Assembly: GCF_023101685.1 (NCBI RefSeq)
Contig: NZ_CP082164.1
Span: forward strand, 7,626,001-7,690,000
DNA length: 64,000 bases
Direction of reading: 5' to 3'
DNA from: Bradyrhizobium sp. 186
GTDB lineage: Bacteria; Pseudomonadota; Alphaproteobacteria; Rhizobiales; Xanthobacteraceae
The notes under the pieces were generated by a model. That model was not told where the DNA came from. It was given only the letters and a program-made list of their open reading frames with translations, and did not search any database. Positions 45,513-55,187 of this stretch are shown one piece after another. The position numbers and the translations under genes are program-made. The stretch's first letter is position 1. Every line of letters begins with the position of its first letter.

Positions 45513-45537
45513 GGAACCAACTTCCCTCAACGTCGTT
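45513..45537 (+). promoter_or_regulatory. EcfG-type promoter upstream of the poly-HAMP kinase, exact GGAAC-N16-CGTT
   Basis: GGAAC at 45513-45517 and CGTT at 45534-45537 with exactly 16 bases between, 138 bases before the kinase ATG. No other gene start lies between. It forms a divergent pair with the site at 45426-45450. Confidence 0.72.
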
Positions 45538-45674
45538 GTTTCCATCGGGCTGAGCAAGGCAGGTTCCATTTTCTCTCGCCGCAAGGTTGGCGCTTGATTT
45601 GGGATTCGGCTTGACGCTCTATTTCGACTGCCGCGTCATGCCCTTGGATTCGGGCGACGCCTGGGGGGAATCAT

Positions 45675-48600
45675 ATGAGCGACCTCGATCCCGGAACTGC
45701 ATCACGCTCCGGTCGTCGCGTCCCAAAGCCCAGAATCAACGGTACGTCGGACCCGGATTCCCGGCCGGAATTGCTGCTCGCGTTGCAGGCGATGCGCAGC
45801 GGCGACTTCTCCGTGCGCATGAGCGGCGATTATCTCGGCATCGACGGCAAGATCGCCGACACTTTCAACGAAATCATCGCCGCCAATCAGCGCATGGCGC
45901 AGCAACTCGAGCTGGTCGGCCAGGTCGTGGGGCGCGAAGGCAAGACGCGGCAGCGCGTGAAGTTCGGGCTGGCCTCGGGCTCCTGGGCCGACATGGAAGG
46001 CTCGGTCAACACGCTGATCGACGATCTGTTGTGGCCGACCCGCGAGGTGACGCGCGCGGTCGCAGCCGTTGCGCAAGGCAACCTGCTCCAGACCGTCAAG
46101 CTCGACGTCGACGGCCGTCCCCTTCGCGGCGAATTTTTGCAATCGGCGACCATCGTCAACACCATGATCAAGCAGCTCGGCGTGTTCACCTCCGAGGTGA
46201 CGCGCGTCGCGCGCGAGGTCGGCACCGAAGGCAAGCTCGGCGGCCAGGCCCAGGTGCCGGAAGTGACCGGCGTCTGGAAGGACCTGACCGAGAGCGTCAA
46301 CTCGATGGCGAACAACCTGACCAACCAGGTTCGCAACATCGCCGAGGTGACGATCGCGGTCGCCAACGGCGACCTGTCCAAGAAGATCACCGTCGACGTC
46401 CGCGGCGAGATCCTCCAGCTCAAGGAAGCCATCAACACGATGGTGGACCAGCTCCGGTCCTTTGCCTCCGAAGTGACGCGCGTCGCCCGCGAGGTCGGCA
46501 CCGACGGCAAGCTCGGCGGCCAGGCGATCGTGCCCGGCGTCGCCGGCACCTGGAAGGACCTCACCGACTCCGTTAACGCGATGTGCGGCAACCTCACCGC
46601 GCAGGTGCGCAACATCGCCAACGTCACTACCGCCGTGGCGCGCGGCGACTTGTCCCGCAAGATCACCGTGGACGTGCGCGGCGAAATCCTCGAGCTGAAG
46701 GACACCATCAACACCATGGTGGACCAGCTCAACTCGTTCGCCTCCGAGGTGACCCGCGTGGCGCGCGAGGTCGGCACCGAAGGCAAGCTCGGCGGCCAGG
46801 CCCAGGTGCCCGGTGTGGCCGGCACCTGGAAGGATCTCACCGACAACGTCAACTTCATGGCGTCGAACCTGACCGCGCAGGTCCGCAACATCGCCGACGT
46901 CGCGACCGCCATCGCCGGTGGCGATCTCTCGAAGAAAATCACGGTGAACGTATCGGGTGAAATCCTTCAGCTGAAGGAAACGCTCAACACCATGGTCGAC
47001 CAGCTCAATGCCTTTGCCGGCGAAGTGACGCGCGTCGCGCGCGAGGTCGGCACCGAGGGGCGGCTCGGCGGACAGGCCAACGTGCTCGGCGTCGCCGGCA
47101 CCTGGAAGGACCTGACCGAGAGCGTCAACTCGATGGCGTCGAACCTGACCGCGCAGGTCCGCAACATCGCCGAGGTGACGACGGCTGTCGCAGGCGGCGA
47201 CCTCTCCAAGAAGATCACCGTAGACGTGCGCGGCGAGATTCTGGAGCTGAAGGATACCATCAACACCATGGTCGACCAGCTCAATGCCTTTGCCGGCGAA
47301 GTGACGCGCGTCGCGCGCGAGGTCGGCACCGAAGGCAAGCTCGGCGGCCAGGCCCAGGTGCGTGGCGTCGCCGGTACCTGGAAGGACTTGACCGACTCGG
47401 TCAACTCGATGGCCTCCAACCTGACCGGCCAGGTCCGCAACATCGCCGAGGTCGCCACCGCCGTCGCGAAAGGCGACCTGTCGAAGAAGATCACGGTGAA
47501 CGTGTCGGGCGAAATTCTTCAGCTGAAGGAAACGCTCAACACCATGGTCGACCAGCTCAACGCCTTCGCCGGCGAAGTGACGCGCGTGGCGCGCGAGGTC
47601 GGCACCGAAGGCAAGCTCGGTGGTCAGGCCGAAGTGCCCGGCGTCGCCGGCACCTGGAAGGACCTCACCGACAGCGTCAACTCGATGGCGGGCAACCTCA
47701 CCGCCCAGGTCCGCAACATCGCCGAGGTCGCAACCGCGATCGCCGGCGGCGACTTGTCGCGGAAAATTACCGTCGACGTGCGCGGCGAAATCCTTCAGCT
47801 CAAGGACACCCTGAACACGATGGTCGACCAGCTCAACCGCTTCGCGGGCGAGGTGACGCGCGTGGCGCGCGAGGTCGGCACCGAAGGCCGCTTGGGCGGC
47901 CAGGCCAACGTGCCCGGCGTCGCCGGCACCTGGAAGGACCTCACCGACAGCGTCAACTCGATGGCGGGCAACCTCACCGCCCAGGTTCGCAACATCGCCG
48001 AAGTGACCACCGCCGTGGCGCGCGGCGACCTATCGCGCAAGATCACCGTCGACGTGCGCGGCGAAATCCTCGAGCTGAAGAACACCATCAACACCATGGT
48101 GGACCAGCTCAACGGTTTTGCCGGCGAAGTGACGCGGGTGGCGCGAGAGGTCGGCACCGAAGGCAAGCTCGGCGGCCAGGCCGAAGTGCCCGGCGTCGCC
48201 GGCACCTGGAAGGACCTCACCGACAACGTCAACTTCATGGCCTCGAACCTGACGGCCCAGGTCCGCAACATCGCCGAGGTCGCGACCGCGATCGCCGGCG
48301 GCGACCTGTCGAAGAAGATCACGGTGGACGTGCGCGGCGAAATCCTTCTGCTGAAGGACACGCTGAACACCATGGTCGAGCAGCTGCGCTCATTCGCCGC
48401 CGAAGTGACGCGCGTCGCGCGCGAGGTCGGCACCGAAGGACGGCTCGGCGGTCAGGCCGTGGTGCCCGGCGTCGGCGGCACCTGGAAGGACCTCACCGAC
48501 AACGTCAACCTGCTGGCTGCGAACCTCACCACGCAGGTGCGCAACATCGCCGAAGTCACCACCGCCGTGGCGCGCGGCGACCTCTCCCGCAAGATCACCG

Positions 48601-51600
48601 TCGACGTGAAGGGCGAAATCCTCGAGCTCAAAAACACCATCAATACGATGGTGGACCAGCTCAACGCCTTCGCCGGTGAGGTGACCCGCGTCGCGCGCGA
48701 AGTCGGCACCGAGGGCAAGCTCGGCGGCCAGGCGCAGGTCCCGGGCGTCGCCGGCACCTGGAAGGACCTTACCGACACCGTGAACTTCATGGCGGCGAAC
48801 CTGACGGAGCAGGTGCGCGGCATCGTCAAGGTGGTTACCGCGGTTGCCAACGGCGATCTGAAGCAGAACCTCACGGTCAAATCGAAGGGCGAGGTCGCAG
48901 CGCTCGCCGACACCATCAACAACATGACCGAAACGCTCGCGACATTCGCCGATCAGGTGACGTCGGTGGCACGCGAGGTCGGTGTCGAGGGCCGGCTCGG
49001 CGGCCAGGCCAACGTGCCCGGCGCGGCCGGCACCTGGAAGGACCTCACCGGCAACGTCAACCTGCTGGCCGCCAACCTCACCTCGCAGGTTCGCGCGATC
49101 GCGGAGGTGGCGACCGCGGTGACCAAGGGCGACCTGACGCGATCGATCCAGGTCGACGCCCGCGGGGAGGTCTCGGAGCTGAAAGACAACATCAATACGA
49201 TGATCACCAACCTCCGTCTCACGACGGACGTGAACACCGAGCAGGACTGGCTGAAGACCAACCTCGCCAAATTCACAAACATGCTTCAGGGCCAGCGCGA
49301 CCTCACCACCGTCGGCCGGCTGCTGCTCACCGAATTGTCGCCGCTGGTGAACGCGCATACCGGCGTGATCTATCAGGTCGAGAGCGAGGACAGTCCGCGG
49401 CTCCTGCTGCTCGCCTCCTATGCCGGCGACGGCGTCTACCCCTATCAACGCGTGCTTCCGTTCGGCGACGGCCTGATCGGCCAATGCGCGCTCGACAGGC
49501 GCCCGCGCGTGGTCGCGGACATTCCTGCCGACGTGGTGCCGATCAATTCGGCGCTGCTCCGCGTCGCGCCGAAAAACCTAGTGGTGCTGCCGGTGCTGTT
49601 CGAAGGCCAGGTCAAGGCCGTGATCGAGCTGGCATCGCTCACCTCGTTCACGACCTCGCAGATGACCTTCCTCGAGCAGCTCACCGATTCCATCGGCATC
49701 GTGCTCAACTCGATCGAGGCGACGATGCAGACCGAAGGCCTGCTCAAGCAGTCGCAGCAGCTCGCCGGCGAGCTCCAGACCCAGCAGCGCGAGCTCCAGC
49801 AGACCAACGACCAGCTCGAGCAGAAGGCGCAGCAGCTCGCGGAGCGCAACGTCGAGGTCGAGCGCAAGAACCAGGAGATCGAGCAGGCCCGCCGCGCGCT
49901 GGAGGAAAAGGCGACCGAGCTTGCGCTGACCTCGAAGTACAAGTCCGAATTCCTGGCCAATATGAGCCACGAGCTGCGCACGCCGCTGAACTCCATCCTG
50001 ATCCTCGGCCAGCAACTCACCGACAATCCTGACGGCAACCTCACGGGCAAGCAGGTCGAATTTGCCCGCACCATCCACGGCGCCGGCACCGACCTCCTCA
50101 ACCTCATCAGCGACATTCTCGATCTCTCCAAGATCGAGTCCGGCACCGTGACGGTCGACGCCGAGGAGATCCTGACCGCGAACCTGCTCGATACCGTCGG
50201 GCGGCCGTTCCGGCACGAGGCCGAGAATCGCAACCTGTCGTTCAAGATCGACGTCGATCCGAACCTCGCGCGCAGCCTCGTCACCGACTCCAAGCGCCTG
50301 CAGCAGGTCTTGAAGAACCTGCTCTCCAACGCCTTCAAGTTCACCGCCGAAGGCGAGGTACGGTTGAAGGTCGCCGGTGCACTCGGCGGCTGGAGTACGG
50401 ATCACGCGGTGCTGAATTCCGCACCGGCCGTGATCGCCTTCGAGGTGACCGACAGCGGGATCGGAATTCCGCTGGAGAAACAGAAGCTGATCTTCGAGGC
50501 GTTTCAGCAGGCGGATGCCGGCACCAGCCGCAAATACGGCGGCACCGGCCTTGGCCTTGCCATCAGCCGCGAGCTCGCGAGCCTGCTCGGCGGCGAGATC
50601 CACCTGCGCAGCGCGCCCGGCAAGGGCTCGATCTTCACGCTCTATCTGCCGCTGAAATATTCCGGCCCGACGCTCGCGCCGCGCGCCGCGCCGTCGCAAC
50701 AATACAGCCAGCCGCCGGCACTTCAGCCGGCCGCGGCGCCCGAGCGTGTCATCGAGCAGCTTCCCGACGACCGGCTCAACCTCGAGCCCGGCGACAGCAT
50801 CCTGCTGATCGTCGAGGACGACCCGCATTATGCGCGTGTGCTGGTCGATCTCGCCCGCGACAAGGGTTTCAAGGTCCTGGTCGCCGCGCGCGGCGCGGAA
50901 GCGCTCGAGCTTGCCAAACAGTACCAGCCGAGAGCCGTCTCGCTCGACGTGTTCCTGCCGGACATGCTCGGCTGGACGGTGCTGAGCCAGCTCAAGCACA
51001 ATCCGCTGACTCGCCACATTCCCGTGCAGATCATCACGCTCGACGAGGACCGCCAGCATGCGCTCGCCCGTGGCGCCTTCTCCTTCGTCAACAAACCGAC
51101 GACGACCGAAGGCGTCTCCGCCGCGCTGACGCAGATCAAGGAATATGCGCGTCCGCGGCGCAAGCGGCTCCTGATCGTCGAGGACAACGAAGCCGAGCAG
51201 CTCTCGATCCGCGAACTGCTGCATCACGACGACATCGAGATCGTGACGACCGACACCGGCGCCGGCGCGCTCTCGACGCTGCGTGAGGCGCCCTGCGACT
51301 GCGTGGTGCTCGACCTGCGCCTGCCCGACATGAGCGGCTTCGAGGTACTGGACCAGATCCGCAACGACGATGCACTCTCCAACATTCCGGTGGTGGTGTT
51401 CACCGGCCGCGAGCTTTCGGCAGAGGAGGATGCGGAGCTCCACACCATGGCGCGCAGCATCGTGGTCAAGGGCGTGGAATCGCCAGAGCGTCTGCTCGAT
51501 GAGACCGCATTGTTCCTGCACCGCGTGATCACGGAACTGCCGGTCGAGAAGCAGCGCATGCTGGAGAAGCTGAACAGTTCTGACGAGGACCTGATCGGCA

Positions 51601-51965
51601 AGACCGCGCTGCTCGTCGACGACGACGCCCGCAACATCTTCGCGCTCTCGAGCGTGCTGGAGCGGCGCGGCATGAAGGTGTTGACGGCGACCACCGGCAG
51701 GGAAGCGGTGACGCTGGTGGAATCCAATCCGGACATCGCCATCGTGCTGATGGATATCATGATGCCGCAGATGGATGGGTATCAGACCATCGGCGTCATC
51801 CGGGAGAATCCGGCCTACTTGCGCCTGCCGATCATCGCGCTGACCGCAAAGGCGATGAAGGGCGACCGCGAAAAATGCCTGGAAGCCGGCGCGTCCGACT
51901 ACCTCGCCAAACCCGTCAACACCGACCAATTGCTGCTTGCAATCCGCATGTGGCTGCATCGCTGA
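45675..51965 (+). CDS. Poly-HAMP hybrid histidine kinase (fungal group III/Nik1-like) with three receiver domains
   Basis: A 2096-residue cytoplasmic kinase with no transmembrane helix. Order: a divergent HAMP-like part (about 30-174), eleven consecutive 92-residue HAMP units (175-1186), a GAF domain (about 1205-1360), a Gln/Glu-rich coiled coil (about 1365-1420), HisKA with phospho-His1432 in [10 protein letters not shown], an HATPase with [20 protein letters not shown] and [11 protein letters not shown], then receivers from about 1704 (SLDVFLPDM), 1830 ([12 protein letters not shown]) and 1975 ([12 protein letters not shown]). The HAMP array is the same kind as in fungal osmosensing Nik1/Os-1 kinases. 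The ATG follows GGGGGGAA. The next gene starts 13 bases later. An exact EcfG-type promoter lies upstream. Confidence 0.93.
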   Translation: MSDLDPGTASRSGRRVPKPRINGTSDPDSRPELLLALQAMRSGDFSVRMSGDYLGIDGKIADTFNEIIAANQRMAQQLELVGQVVGREGKTRQRVKFGLASGSWADMEGSVNTLIDDLLWPTREVTRAVAAVAQGNLLQTVKLDVDGRPLRGEFLQSATIVNTMIKQLGVFTSEVTRVAREVGTEGKLGGQAQVPEVTGVWKDLTESVNSMANNLTNQVRNIAEVTIAVANGDLSKKITVDVRGEILQLKEAINTMVDQLRSFASEVTRVAREVGTDGKLGGQAIVPGVAGTWKDLTDSVNAMCGNLTAQVRNIANVTTAVARGDLSRKITVDVRGEILELKDTINTMVDQLNSFASEVTRVAREVGTEGKLGGQAQVPGVAGTWKDLTDNVNFMASNLTAQVRNIADVATAIAGGDLSKKITVNVSGEILQLKETLNTMVDQLNAFAGEVTRVAREVGTEGRLGGQANVLGVAGTWKDLTESVNSMASNLTAQVRNIAEVTTAVAGGDLSKKITVDVRGEILELKDTINTMVDQLNAFAGEVTRVAREVGTEGKLGGQAQVRGVAGTWKDLTDSVNSMASNLTGQVRNIAEVATAVAKGDLSKKITVNVSGEILQLKETLNTMVDQLNAFAGEVTRVAREVGTEGKLGGQAEVPGVAGTWKDLTDSVNSMAGNLTAQVRNIAEVATAIAGGDLSRKITVDVRGEILQLKDTLNTMVDQLNRFAGEVTRVAREVGTEGRLGGQANVPGVAGTWKDLTDSVNSMAGNLTAQVRNIAEVTTAVARGDLSRKITVDVRGEILELKNTINTMVDQLNGFAGEVTRVAREVGTEGKLGGQAEVPGVAGTWKDLTDNVNFMASNLTAQVRNIAEVATAIAGGDLSKKITVDVRGEILLLKDTLNTMVEQLRSFAAEVTRVAREVGTEGRLGGQAVVPGVGGTWKDLTDNVNLLAANLTTQVRNIAEVTTAVARGDLSRKITVDVKGEILELKNTINTMVDQLNAFAGEVTRVAREVGTEGKLGGQAQVPGVAGTWKDLTDTVNFMAANLTEQVRGIVKVVTAVANGDLKQNLTVKSKGEVAALADTINNMTETLATFADQVTSVAREVGVEGRLGGQANVPGAAGTWKDLTGNVNLLAANLTSQVRAIAEVATAVTKGDLTRSIQVDARGEVSELKDNINTMITNLRLTTDVNTEQDWLKTNLAKFTNMLQGQRDLTTVGRLLLTELSPLVNAHTGVIYQVESEDSPRLLLLASYAGDGVYPYQRVLPFGDGLIGQCALDRRPRVVADIPADVVPINSALLRVAPKNLVVLPVLFEGQVKAVIELASLTSFTTSQMTFLEQLTDSIGIVLNSIEATMQTEGLLKQSQQLAGELQTQQRELQQTNDQLEQKAQQLAERNVEVERKNQEIEQARRALEEKATELALTSKYKSEFLANMSHELRTPLNSILILGQQLTDNPDGNLTGKQVEFARTIHGAGTDLLNLISDILDLSKIESGTVTVDAEEILTANLLDTVGRPFRHEAENRNLSFKIDVDPNLARSLVTDSKRLQQVLKNLLSNAFKFTAEGEVRLKVAGALGGWSTDHAVLNSAPAVIAFEVTDSGIGIPLEKQKLIFEAFQQADAGTSRKYGGTGLGLAISRELASLLGGEIHLRSAPGKGSIFTLYLPLKYSGPTLAPRAAPSQQYSQPPALQPAAAPERVIEQLPDDRLNLEPGDSILLIVEDDPHYARVLVDLARDKGFKVLVAARGAEALELAKQYQPRAVSLDVFLPDMLGWTVLSQLKHNPLTRHIPVQIITLDEDRQHALARGAFSFVNKPTTTEGVSAALTQIKEYARPRRKRLLIVEDNEAEQLSIRELLHHDDIEIVTTDTGAGALSTLREAPCDCVVLDLRLPDMSGFEVLDQIRNDDALSNIPVVVFTGRELSAEEDAELHTMARSIVVKGVESPERLLDETALFLHRVITELPVEKQRMLEKLNSSDEDLIGKTALLVDDDARNIFALSSVLERRGMKVLTATTGREAVTLVESNPDIAIVLMDIMMPQMDGYQTIGVIRENPAYLRLPIIALTAKAMKGDREKCLEAGASDYLAKPVNTDQLLLAIRMWLHR
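46197..49232 (+). repeat. Eleven tandem 276-bp repeats encoding HAMP units
   Basis: The kinase gene contains eleven in-phase copies of a 276-base unit, starting at 46197, 46473, 46749 and so on to 49232. Each opens with [12 protein letters not shown], has [12 protein letters not shown] and ends NTMVDQL. Units 1-9 are very alike in DNA sequence; 10 and 11 have drifted. Unit length does not vary. Confidence 0.95.
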
Positions 51966-51978
51966 GCGGGACCCCCGA

Positions 51979-53469
51979 ATGGACCACGAAAAGGTCAACA
52001 TCCTCCTCGTCGACGACCAGCCGGCCAAGCTGCTCGCCTATGAGGTGATCTTGAAAGAACTCGGCGAGAACCTCGTGATCGCCTCGTCGGGCCGCGAGGC
52101 GCTGGAAGTGCTGCTGAAGACCGAGATCGCCGTGATCCTGGTCGACGTCTGCATGCCCGACCTCGATGGTTTCGAGCTCGCCGCGATGATCCGGGAGCAT
52201 CCGCGTTTCCAGAAGACCGCGATGATCTTCATCTCGGCCATTCAGGTGAGTGATATCGATCGCCTCCGCGGCTACGAGATGGGCGCGGTCGACTACGTTC
52301 CGGTGCCGGTCGTGCCGGAGGTCCTGCGCGCCAAGATCAAGGTGTTTTCCGAGCTCTACCGCAAGACGCGCGAGCTCGAACGGCTGAACCAGGAGCTTGA
52401 GGATCGCGTTCGCGCGCGCACCGCCGAGTTGGAGAACTCCACTGCAAAGCTACGCGAGAGCGAACAACGGCGCAGTATGGCGATCGCCGCCGGCAAGATG
52501 GGATCATGGGACTGGGACTGGATCAACGGCGATTGGATGTGGGACGAAGGCCAGTACCGCATCTTCGGCGTGACGCCGGAGACCTTCAACGTCGGCTCGG
52601 CAAACATCCAGGCTTTGCTGCACCCCGATGACGTCGACCAGTTCCGCAAGGCGATCGCCGCGTTCAATACAGGCGCGCGCGCCTATGAGGGAGAGTTCCG
52701 CGTCAGCCGGCCCGACGGCGAAGTGCGCTGGTGCGTCGGGACCGCGGCGGCAACGGTGGACGAGAGCGGCCGCGTGGTACGGGTGAGCGGCGTCACCGTC
52801 GACATCACCGAACGCAAGCGCGCCGAGGAGCGTCAGAACCTGTTGGCGCGGGAAGTCGATCACCGCGCCAAGAATGCGCTCGCACTGGCGCAATCGATTG
52901 TTCGCCTCACCCGCGCCGACGAGGTCAAGGCTTATGTCAACGCCGTCGAGGGGCGCATCAACGCGCTGGCGCGGGTTCACACCATCCTGTCGCTGTCGAG
53001 CTGGCAGGGCGCCGAATTGTCGAAGCTGATCGAGGAAGAGCTTGCGCCCTACTCGCTCGGCGGCCAGATCAGGCTCGCGGGTCCCGAGGTGCAGCTCGTG
53101 CCTGCAACCGCCCAGACGCTGGCGCTGGCGCTGCACGAGCTCTTCACCAACTCGGCGAAGTATGGCGCACTCTCGACGCGATCGGGCCGCCTCACGATCG
53201 GCTGGCAGGTCGAGAACGACACGCTTGCGGTGACGTGGGAGGAGTCCGGCGGCCCGCTGGTAAGGCCTCCGAAGTCGCGCGGCTTCGGCACACGTAGCCT
53301 GCTGGCGAGCGTCGAATCCCAGCTCGGCGGACAGGCGCAGTTCGATTGGCGAGCCGAGGGCCTGTTGTGCCGCCTGGAGGTGCCGTTGACACGTAAGATT
53401 GCGGCGCCCTCCGCACCCGGCAAATTTGACGCCGCCACCTCAGCCGAGTTGCAGCGCGCGTCGGGCTAG
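51979..53469 (+). CDS. Response regulator-PAS-HWE histidine kinase
   Basis: A 496-residue protein. A receiver domain (about 5-120) with ILLVDDQ and ILVDVCMPDLDG, a coiled-coil linker LERLNQELEDRVRARTAELENS, a PAS domain (about 170-280, WDEGQYRIFGVTPETF) and an HWE kinase domain with phospho-acceptor His295 in REVDHRAKNALALAQS, ALHELFTNSAKYGALS and the VTWEESGGP box. HWE kinases are largely alphaproteobacterial, and several of them act on PhyR in the general stress response. It starts 13 bases after the poly-HAMP gene and is surely cotranscribed. Its receiver is probably phosphorylated by that kinase (inference). Confidence 0.92.
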   Translation: MDHEKVNILLVDDQPAKLLAYEVILKELGENLVIASSGREALEVLLKTEIAVILVDVCMPDLDGFELAAMIREHPRFQKTAMIFISAIQVSDIDRLRGYEMGAVDYVPVPVVPEVLRAKIKVFSELYRKTRELERLNQELEDRVRARTAELENSTAKLRESEQRRSMAIAAGKMGSWDWDWINGDWMWDEGQYRIFGVTPETFNVGSANIQALLHPDDVDQFRKAIAAFNTGARAYEGEFRVSRPDGEVRWCVGTAAATVDESGRVVRVSGVTVDITERKRAEERQNLLAREVDHRAKNALALAQSIVRLTRADEVKAYVNAVEGRINALARVHTILSLSSWQGAELSKLIEEELAPYSLGGQIRLAGPEVQLVPATAQTLALALHELFTNSAKYGALSTRSGRLTIGWQVENDTLAVTWEESGGPLVRPPKSRGFGTRSLLASVESQLGGQAQFDWRAEGLLCRLEVPLTRKIAAPSAPGKFDAATSAELQRASG

Positions 53470-53687
53470 CCGGATGCCGCTATCCTCATTCGCCGCAGCG
53501 ATCGTGATTCCTCGGCGACGCGTCCTTCGAGCCAGGCTTCCGTTTGAGCGAGATCGCGTAGCGCCCTCGCGTAACGACGAGCCGCACTCCGCTCCGCGCC
53601 GCGCGGCAGTTTGCGCGCCTTGCGCAACATATCCGCGGCCGCGTTGCGGTAGGCCAGCGAGCGGTAAAGAAAGACGACCTTTCCCAT
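53466..53687 (-). CDS. Small basic protein
   Basis: A 73-residue protein, MGKVVFLYRSLAYRNAAADM onward, then RKARKLPRGAERSAARRYARALRDLAQTEAWLEGRVAEE. It is basic, helical and without Cys. Its stop overlaps the last codon of the HWE-kinase gene tail to tail. The ATG at 53687 is preceded by AACATTCGAT, a poor ribosome site. Function is unknown. Confidence 0.6.
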   Translation of the reverse strand: MGKVVFLYRSLAYRNAAADMLRKARKLPRGAERSAARRYARALRDLAQTEAWLEGRVAEESRSLRRMRIAASG

Positions 53688-53777
53688 ATCGAATGTTCCC
53701 GTGTTGGTGGTCTTCATCCTCGCAAGCCCGGCATGAACGCCGGATGAAGCCTGCCGTGAAAATTCGTTCTTGCACGC

Positions 53778-53802
53778 GGAACCCGCGATCATCAGCCGCG
53801 TT
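53778..53802 (+). promoter_or_regulatory. EcfG-type promoter, exact GGAAC-N16-CGTT
   Basis: GGAAC at 53778-53782 and CGTT at 53799-53802, spacer exactly 16, 27 bases before the start at 53829. Confidence 0.75.
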
Positions 53803-53828
53803 TCCCTGCAAATCGTGGGGTGGTTCCC

Positions 53829-54086
53829 ATGCGTACGAAGAAGCCGTCCGGCCTTATGTCTCGGGCAGGCGCCATCCGAGTGATGACACATGCGATGATG
53901 GGCGCGGCACTGGGCCTCATCTTCAGCTTGGCCCTCGCAGTCACCAACCCTGCCGTCGCTGCGCTGATCCACAATGGCGGAAATCAGGCCGTGGTCGTCT
54001 TCGTCAGCACGCTGGTGACGACATTCGCGATCGGGGCGACGCTCACCGGAGTCGTGTTCATGCTCGCTGAGGACAAGGAATTTTGA
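53829..54086 (+). CDS. Small two-helix membrane protein
   Basis: An 85-residue protein from the ATG at 53829 (MRTKKPSGLMSRAGAIRVMT). Two hydrophobic helices follow: MMGAALGLIFSLALAVTNPAVAALI and AVVVFVSTLVTTFAIGATLTGVVFML, then EDKEF. The N-terminus is basic, so it should face the cytoplasm. No family is recognised. It is directly behind an exact EcfG-type promoter. Confidence 0.72.
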   Translation: MRTKKPSGLMSRAGAIRVMTHAMMGAALGLIFSLALAVTNPAVAALIHNGGNQAVVVFVSTLVTTFAIGATLTGVVFMLAEDKEF

Positions 54087-54118
54087 AGCGCGCGTGAAGG
54101 CGGCGCGCGCTTTTGGGT

Positions 54119-54143
54119 GGAACTCCCGCCGTGAACGGCCGTT
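54119..54143 (+). promoter_or_regulatory. EcfG-type promoter, exact GGAAC-N16-CGTT
   Basis: GGAAC at 54119-54123 and CGTT at 54140-54143, spacer exactly 16, 39 bases before the start at 54182. Confidence 0.75.
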
Positions 54144-54181
54144 GGCTGCCTGCGTCAATTCAACTCAGGGAGTTCCCGTAT

Positions 54182-54418
54182 ATGAAGACGACCAAGCTCG
54201 CCCTCGCCGTGATGTTGGCAACCGGCCTCGCAGCCGCCCCGTTCGCTGCGCAGGCCAAGTCGCATAAGGCCAAACATGAATCGTCAACTTCGTCGTCGCA
54301 GACGACGGGTGCCAACACCAAGTCCAAGGGCAGTGACCCCTCCGGCCAAGGCGGTTCTGGTCCCGGCTCCGATCAGGGCGGTACCATGACGAACAAGGGC
54401 ACGACCAATACCAAGTGA
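54182..54418 (+). CDS. Small exported, Ser/Gly/Thr-rich protein
   Basis: A 78-residue protein. MKTTKLALAVMLATGLAAAP with FAAQA after it is a signal peptide. The mature 53 residues are low-complexity and hydrophilic (KSHKAKHESSTSSSQTTGAN, then GSGPGSDQGGTMTNKGTT) and are surely disordered. CAGGGAG precedes the ATG. It has its own promoter and terminator, so it is a single-gene unit. The role is unknown. Confidence 0.75.
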   Translation: MKTTKLALAVMLATGLAAAPFAAQAKSHKAKHESSTSSSQTTGANTKSKGSDPSGQGGSGPGSDQGGTMTNKGTTNTK

Positions 54419-54440
54419 GTGCCGCAGACAAGTCGATCAC

Positions 54441-54468
54441 AAAGCCCCGCGGTAACGCGGGGCTTTTC
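54441..54468 (+). terminator. Rho-independent terminator
   Basis: Stem AAGCCCCGC / GCGGGGCTT with a GGTAAC loop followed by TTCC, 22 bases after the stop at 54418. Confidence 0.85.
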
Positions 54469-54530
54469 CGTTCAGCGGTCCGCTGGGGTGCGCGCCGTCA
54501 CACCCGAAGCTGCGCAAGATGCGCGCGGCT

Positions 54531-54790
54531 TTAGCTGCGTCGATTGCCGACTTTCTTCTCGGGACGAAGACTCACACAGTCGCGGCCATCCGGCAGGACA
54601 TCGCCGCCGCCGGCCGCCTTCCATTCGGCGATCAGCAGGTTGAGCTTCCGCCGCAAGCTCATCTGCGAAAGCGCCTGCTCGGTGCAGTCGCTATCATGAT
54701 TGATCCGGTCACGCACGGACACCTCGACATCGGCCATTTCCAGCCTCAAGGCACTGATTTTCTGCCGGATTTCATTAATTCTGTGTCCAT
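54531..54790 (-). pseudogene. Small protein gene with a probable one-base gap after its start
   Basis: The ATG at 54790 gives MDTEL and then runs out of frame, but the open frame continues as NEIRQKISALRLEMADVEVSVRDRINHDSDCTEQALSQMSLRRKLNLLIAEWKAAGG. Adding one base near 54777 joins MDTE to it, giving about 87 residues. Helical, Cys-poor, unknown function. An internal ATG at 54737 (MADVEVSV) could also start a shorter protein. It diverges from the DUF3072 gene across a LexA-type box. Confidence 0.6.
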
Positions 54791-54799
54791 GGCTTGTTA

Positions 54800-54814
54800 G
54801 AACAAAATAAGAAC
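54800..54814. promoter_or_regulatory. LexA (SOS) box, GAAC-N7-GAAC
   Basis: GAAC at 54800-54803 and GAAC at 54811-54814 with the 7-base spacer AAAATAA. This is the direct-repeat SOS box of alphaproteobacterial LexA. It lies 10 bases from the minus-strand start and 37 bases from the DUF3072 gene start, in an AT-rich promoter region. Confidence 0.65.
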
Positions 54815-54851
54815 ATATAGTCAAGTCACGATTTCAGGATGGAGAGGCGAG

Positions 54852-55046
54852 ATGCAGGTTAAGGCTAGATACGACGCCCGAGTTTTGCTCGCGGAGCAGA
54901 TGACACGGGCGCAGGGGCTCAAGCTGAAGCGGCTGAGCGACGAGGCTTACCAGCCTGCACAATTCGCGCGGGATCTCTCGTTCACCGAAGCGGCCCGGCG
55001 CATCCAGGTGCTGGAGGCGGAGATCGAGCTGGCGAATTCGTTCTAA
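54852..55046 (+). CDS. DUF3072 domain protein
   Basis: A 64-residue protein. MTRAQGLKLKRLSDEAYQPAQFARDLSFTEAARRIQVLEAEIEL matches the DUF3072 pattern (a TxxQ..L..LS-E..P..F...L...EA..RI..L layout). Its role is unknown. GGATGGAGAGG precedes the ATG. It is the likely target of the SOS box 37 bases upstream, together with the divergent small gene. Confidence 0.75.
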   Translation: MQVKARYDARVLLAEQMTRAQGLKLKRLSDEAYQPAQFARDLSFTEAARRIQVLEAEIELANSF

Positions 55047-55146
55047 AGCGCGATGAGATGAGGATGAGTCATCATCGCGCTTTAGGTTTTTGTTTGAGCA
55101 TGATCTTTTCGGAAAACCGCTTCGCACTTTTCCGGATCATGCTTTA
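55046..55146. repeat. Rhizobiales extragenic hairpin repeats
   Basis: Two adjoining hairpins. The first is AAAGCGCGATGA...TCATCGCGCTTT. The second is GCATGATCTTTTCGGAAAAC with CTTTTCCGGATCATGC, a pair of words very common between genes in Rhizobiales. The region follows the DUF3072 stop. Confidence 0.8.
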
Positions 55147-55187
55147 AGGGGCGGGGCTCGCGCGTCCGGAACGTTGCGCGCGCTGTC

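Noticed and set aside
46197..49232. The regular repeats as a CRISPR array or satellite
   Set aside because: The unit is 276 bp, in frame, and encodes HAMP domains without spacers.
49578..52028. An 816-codon minus-strand frame opposite the poly-HAMP kinase
   Set aside because: The length comes from codon bias in the GC-rich kinase gene. The translated product is low-complexity and matches no fold, and the plus-strand domains are unmistakable.
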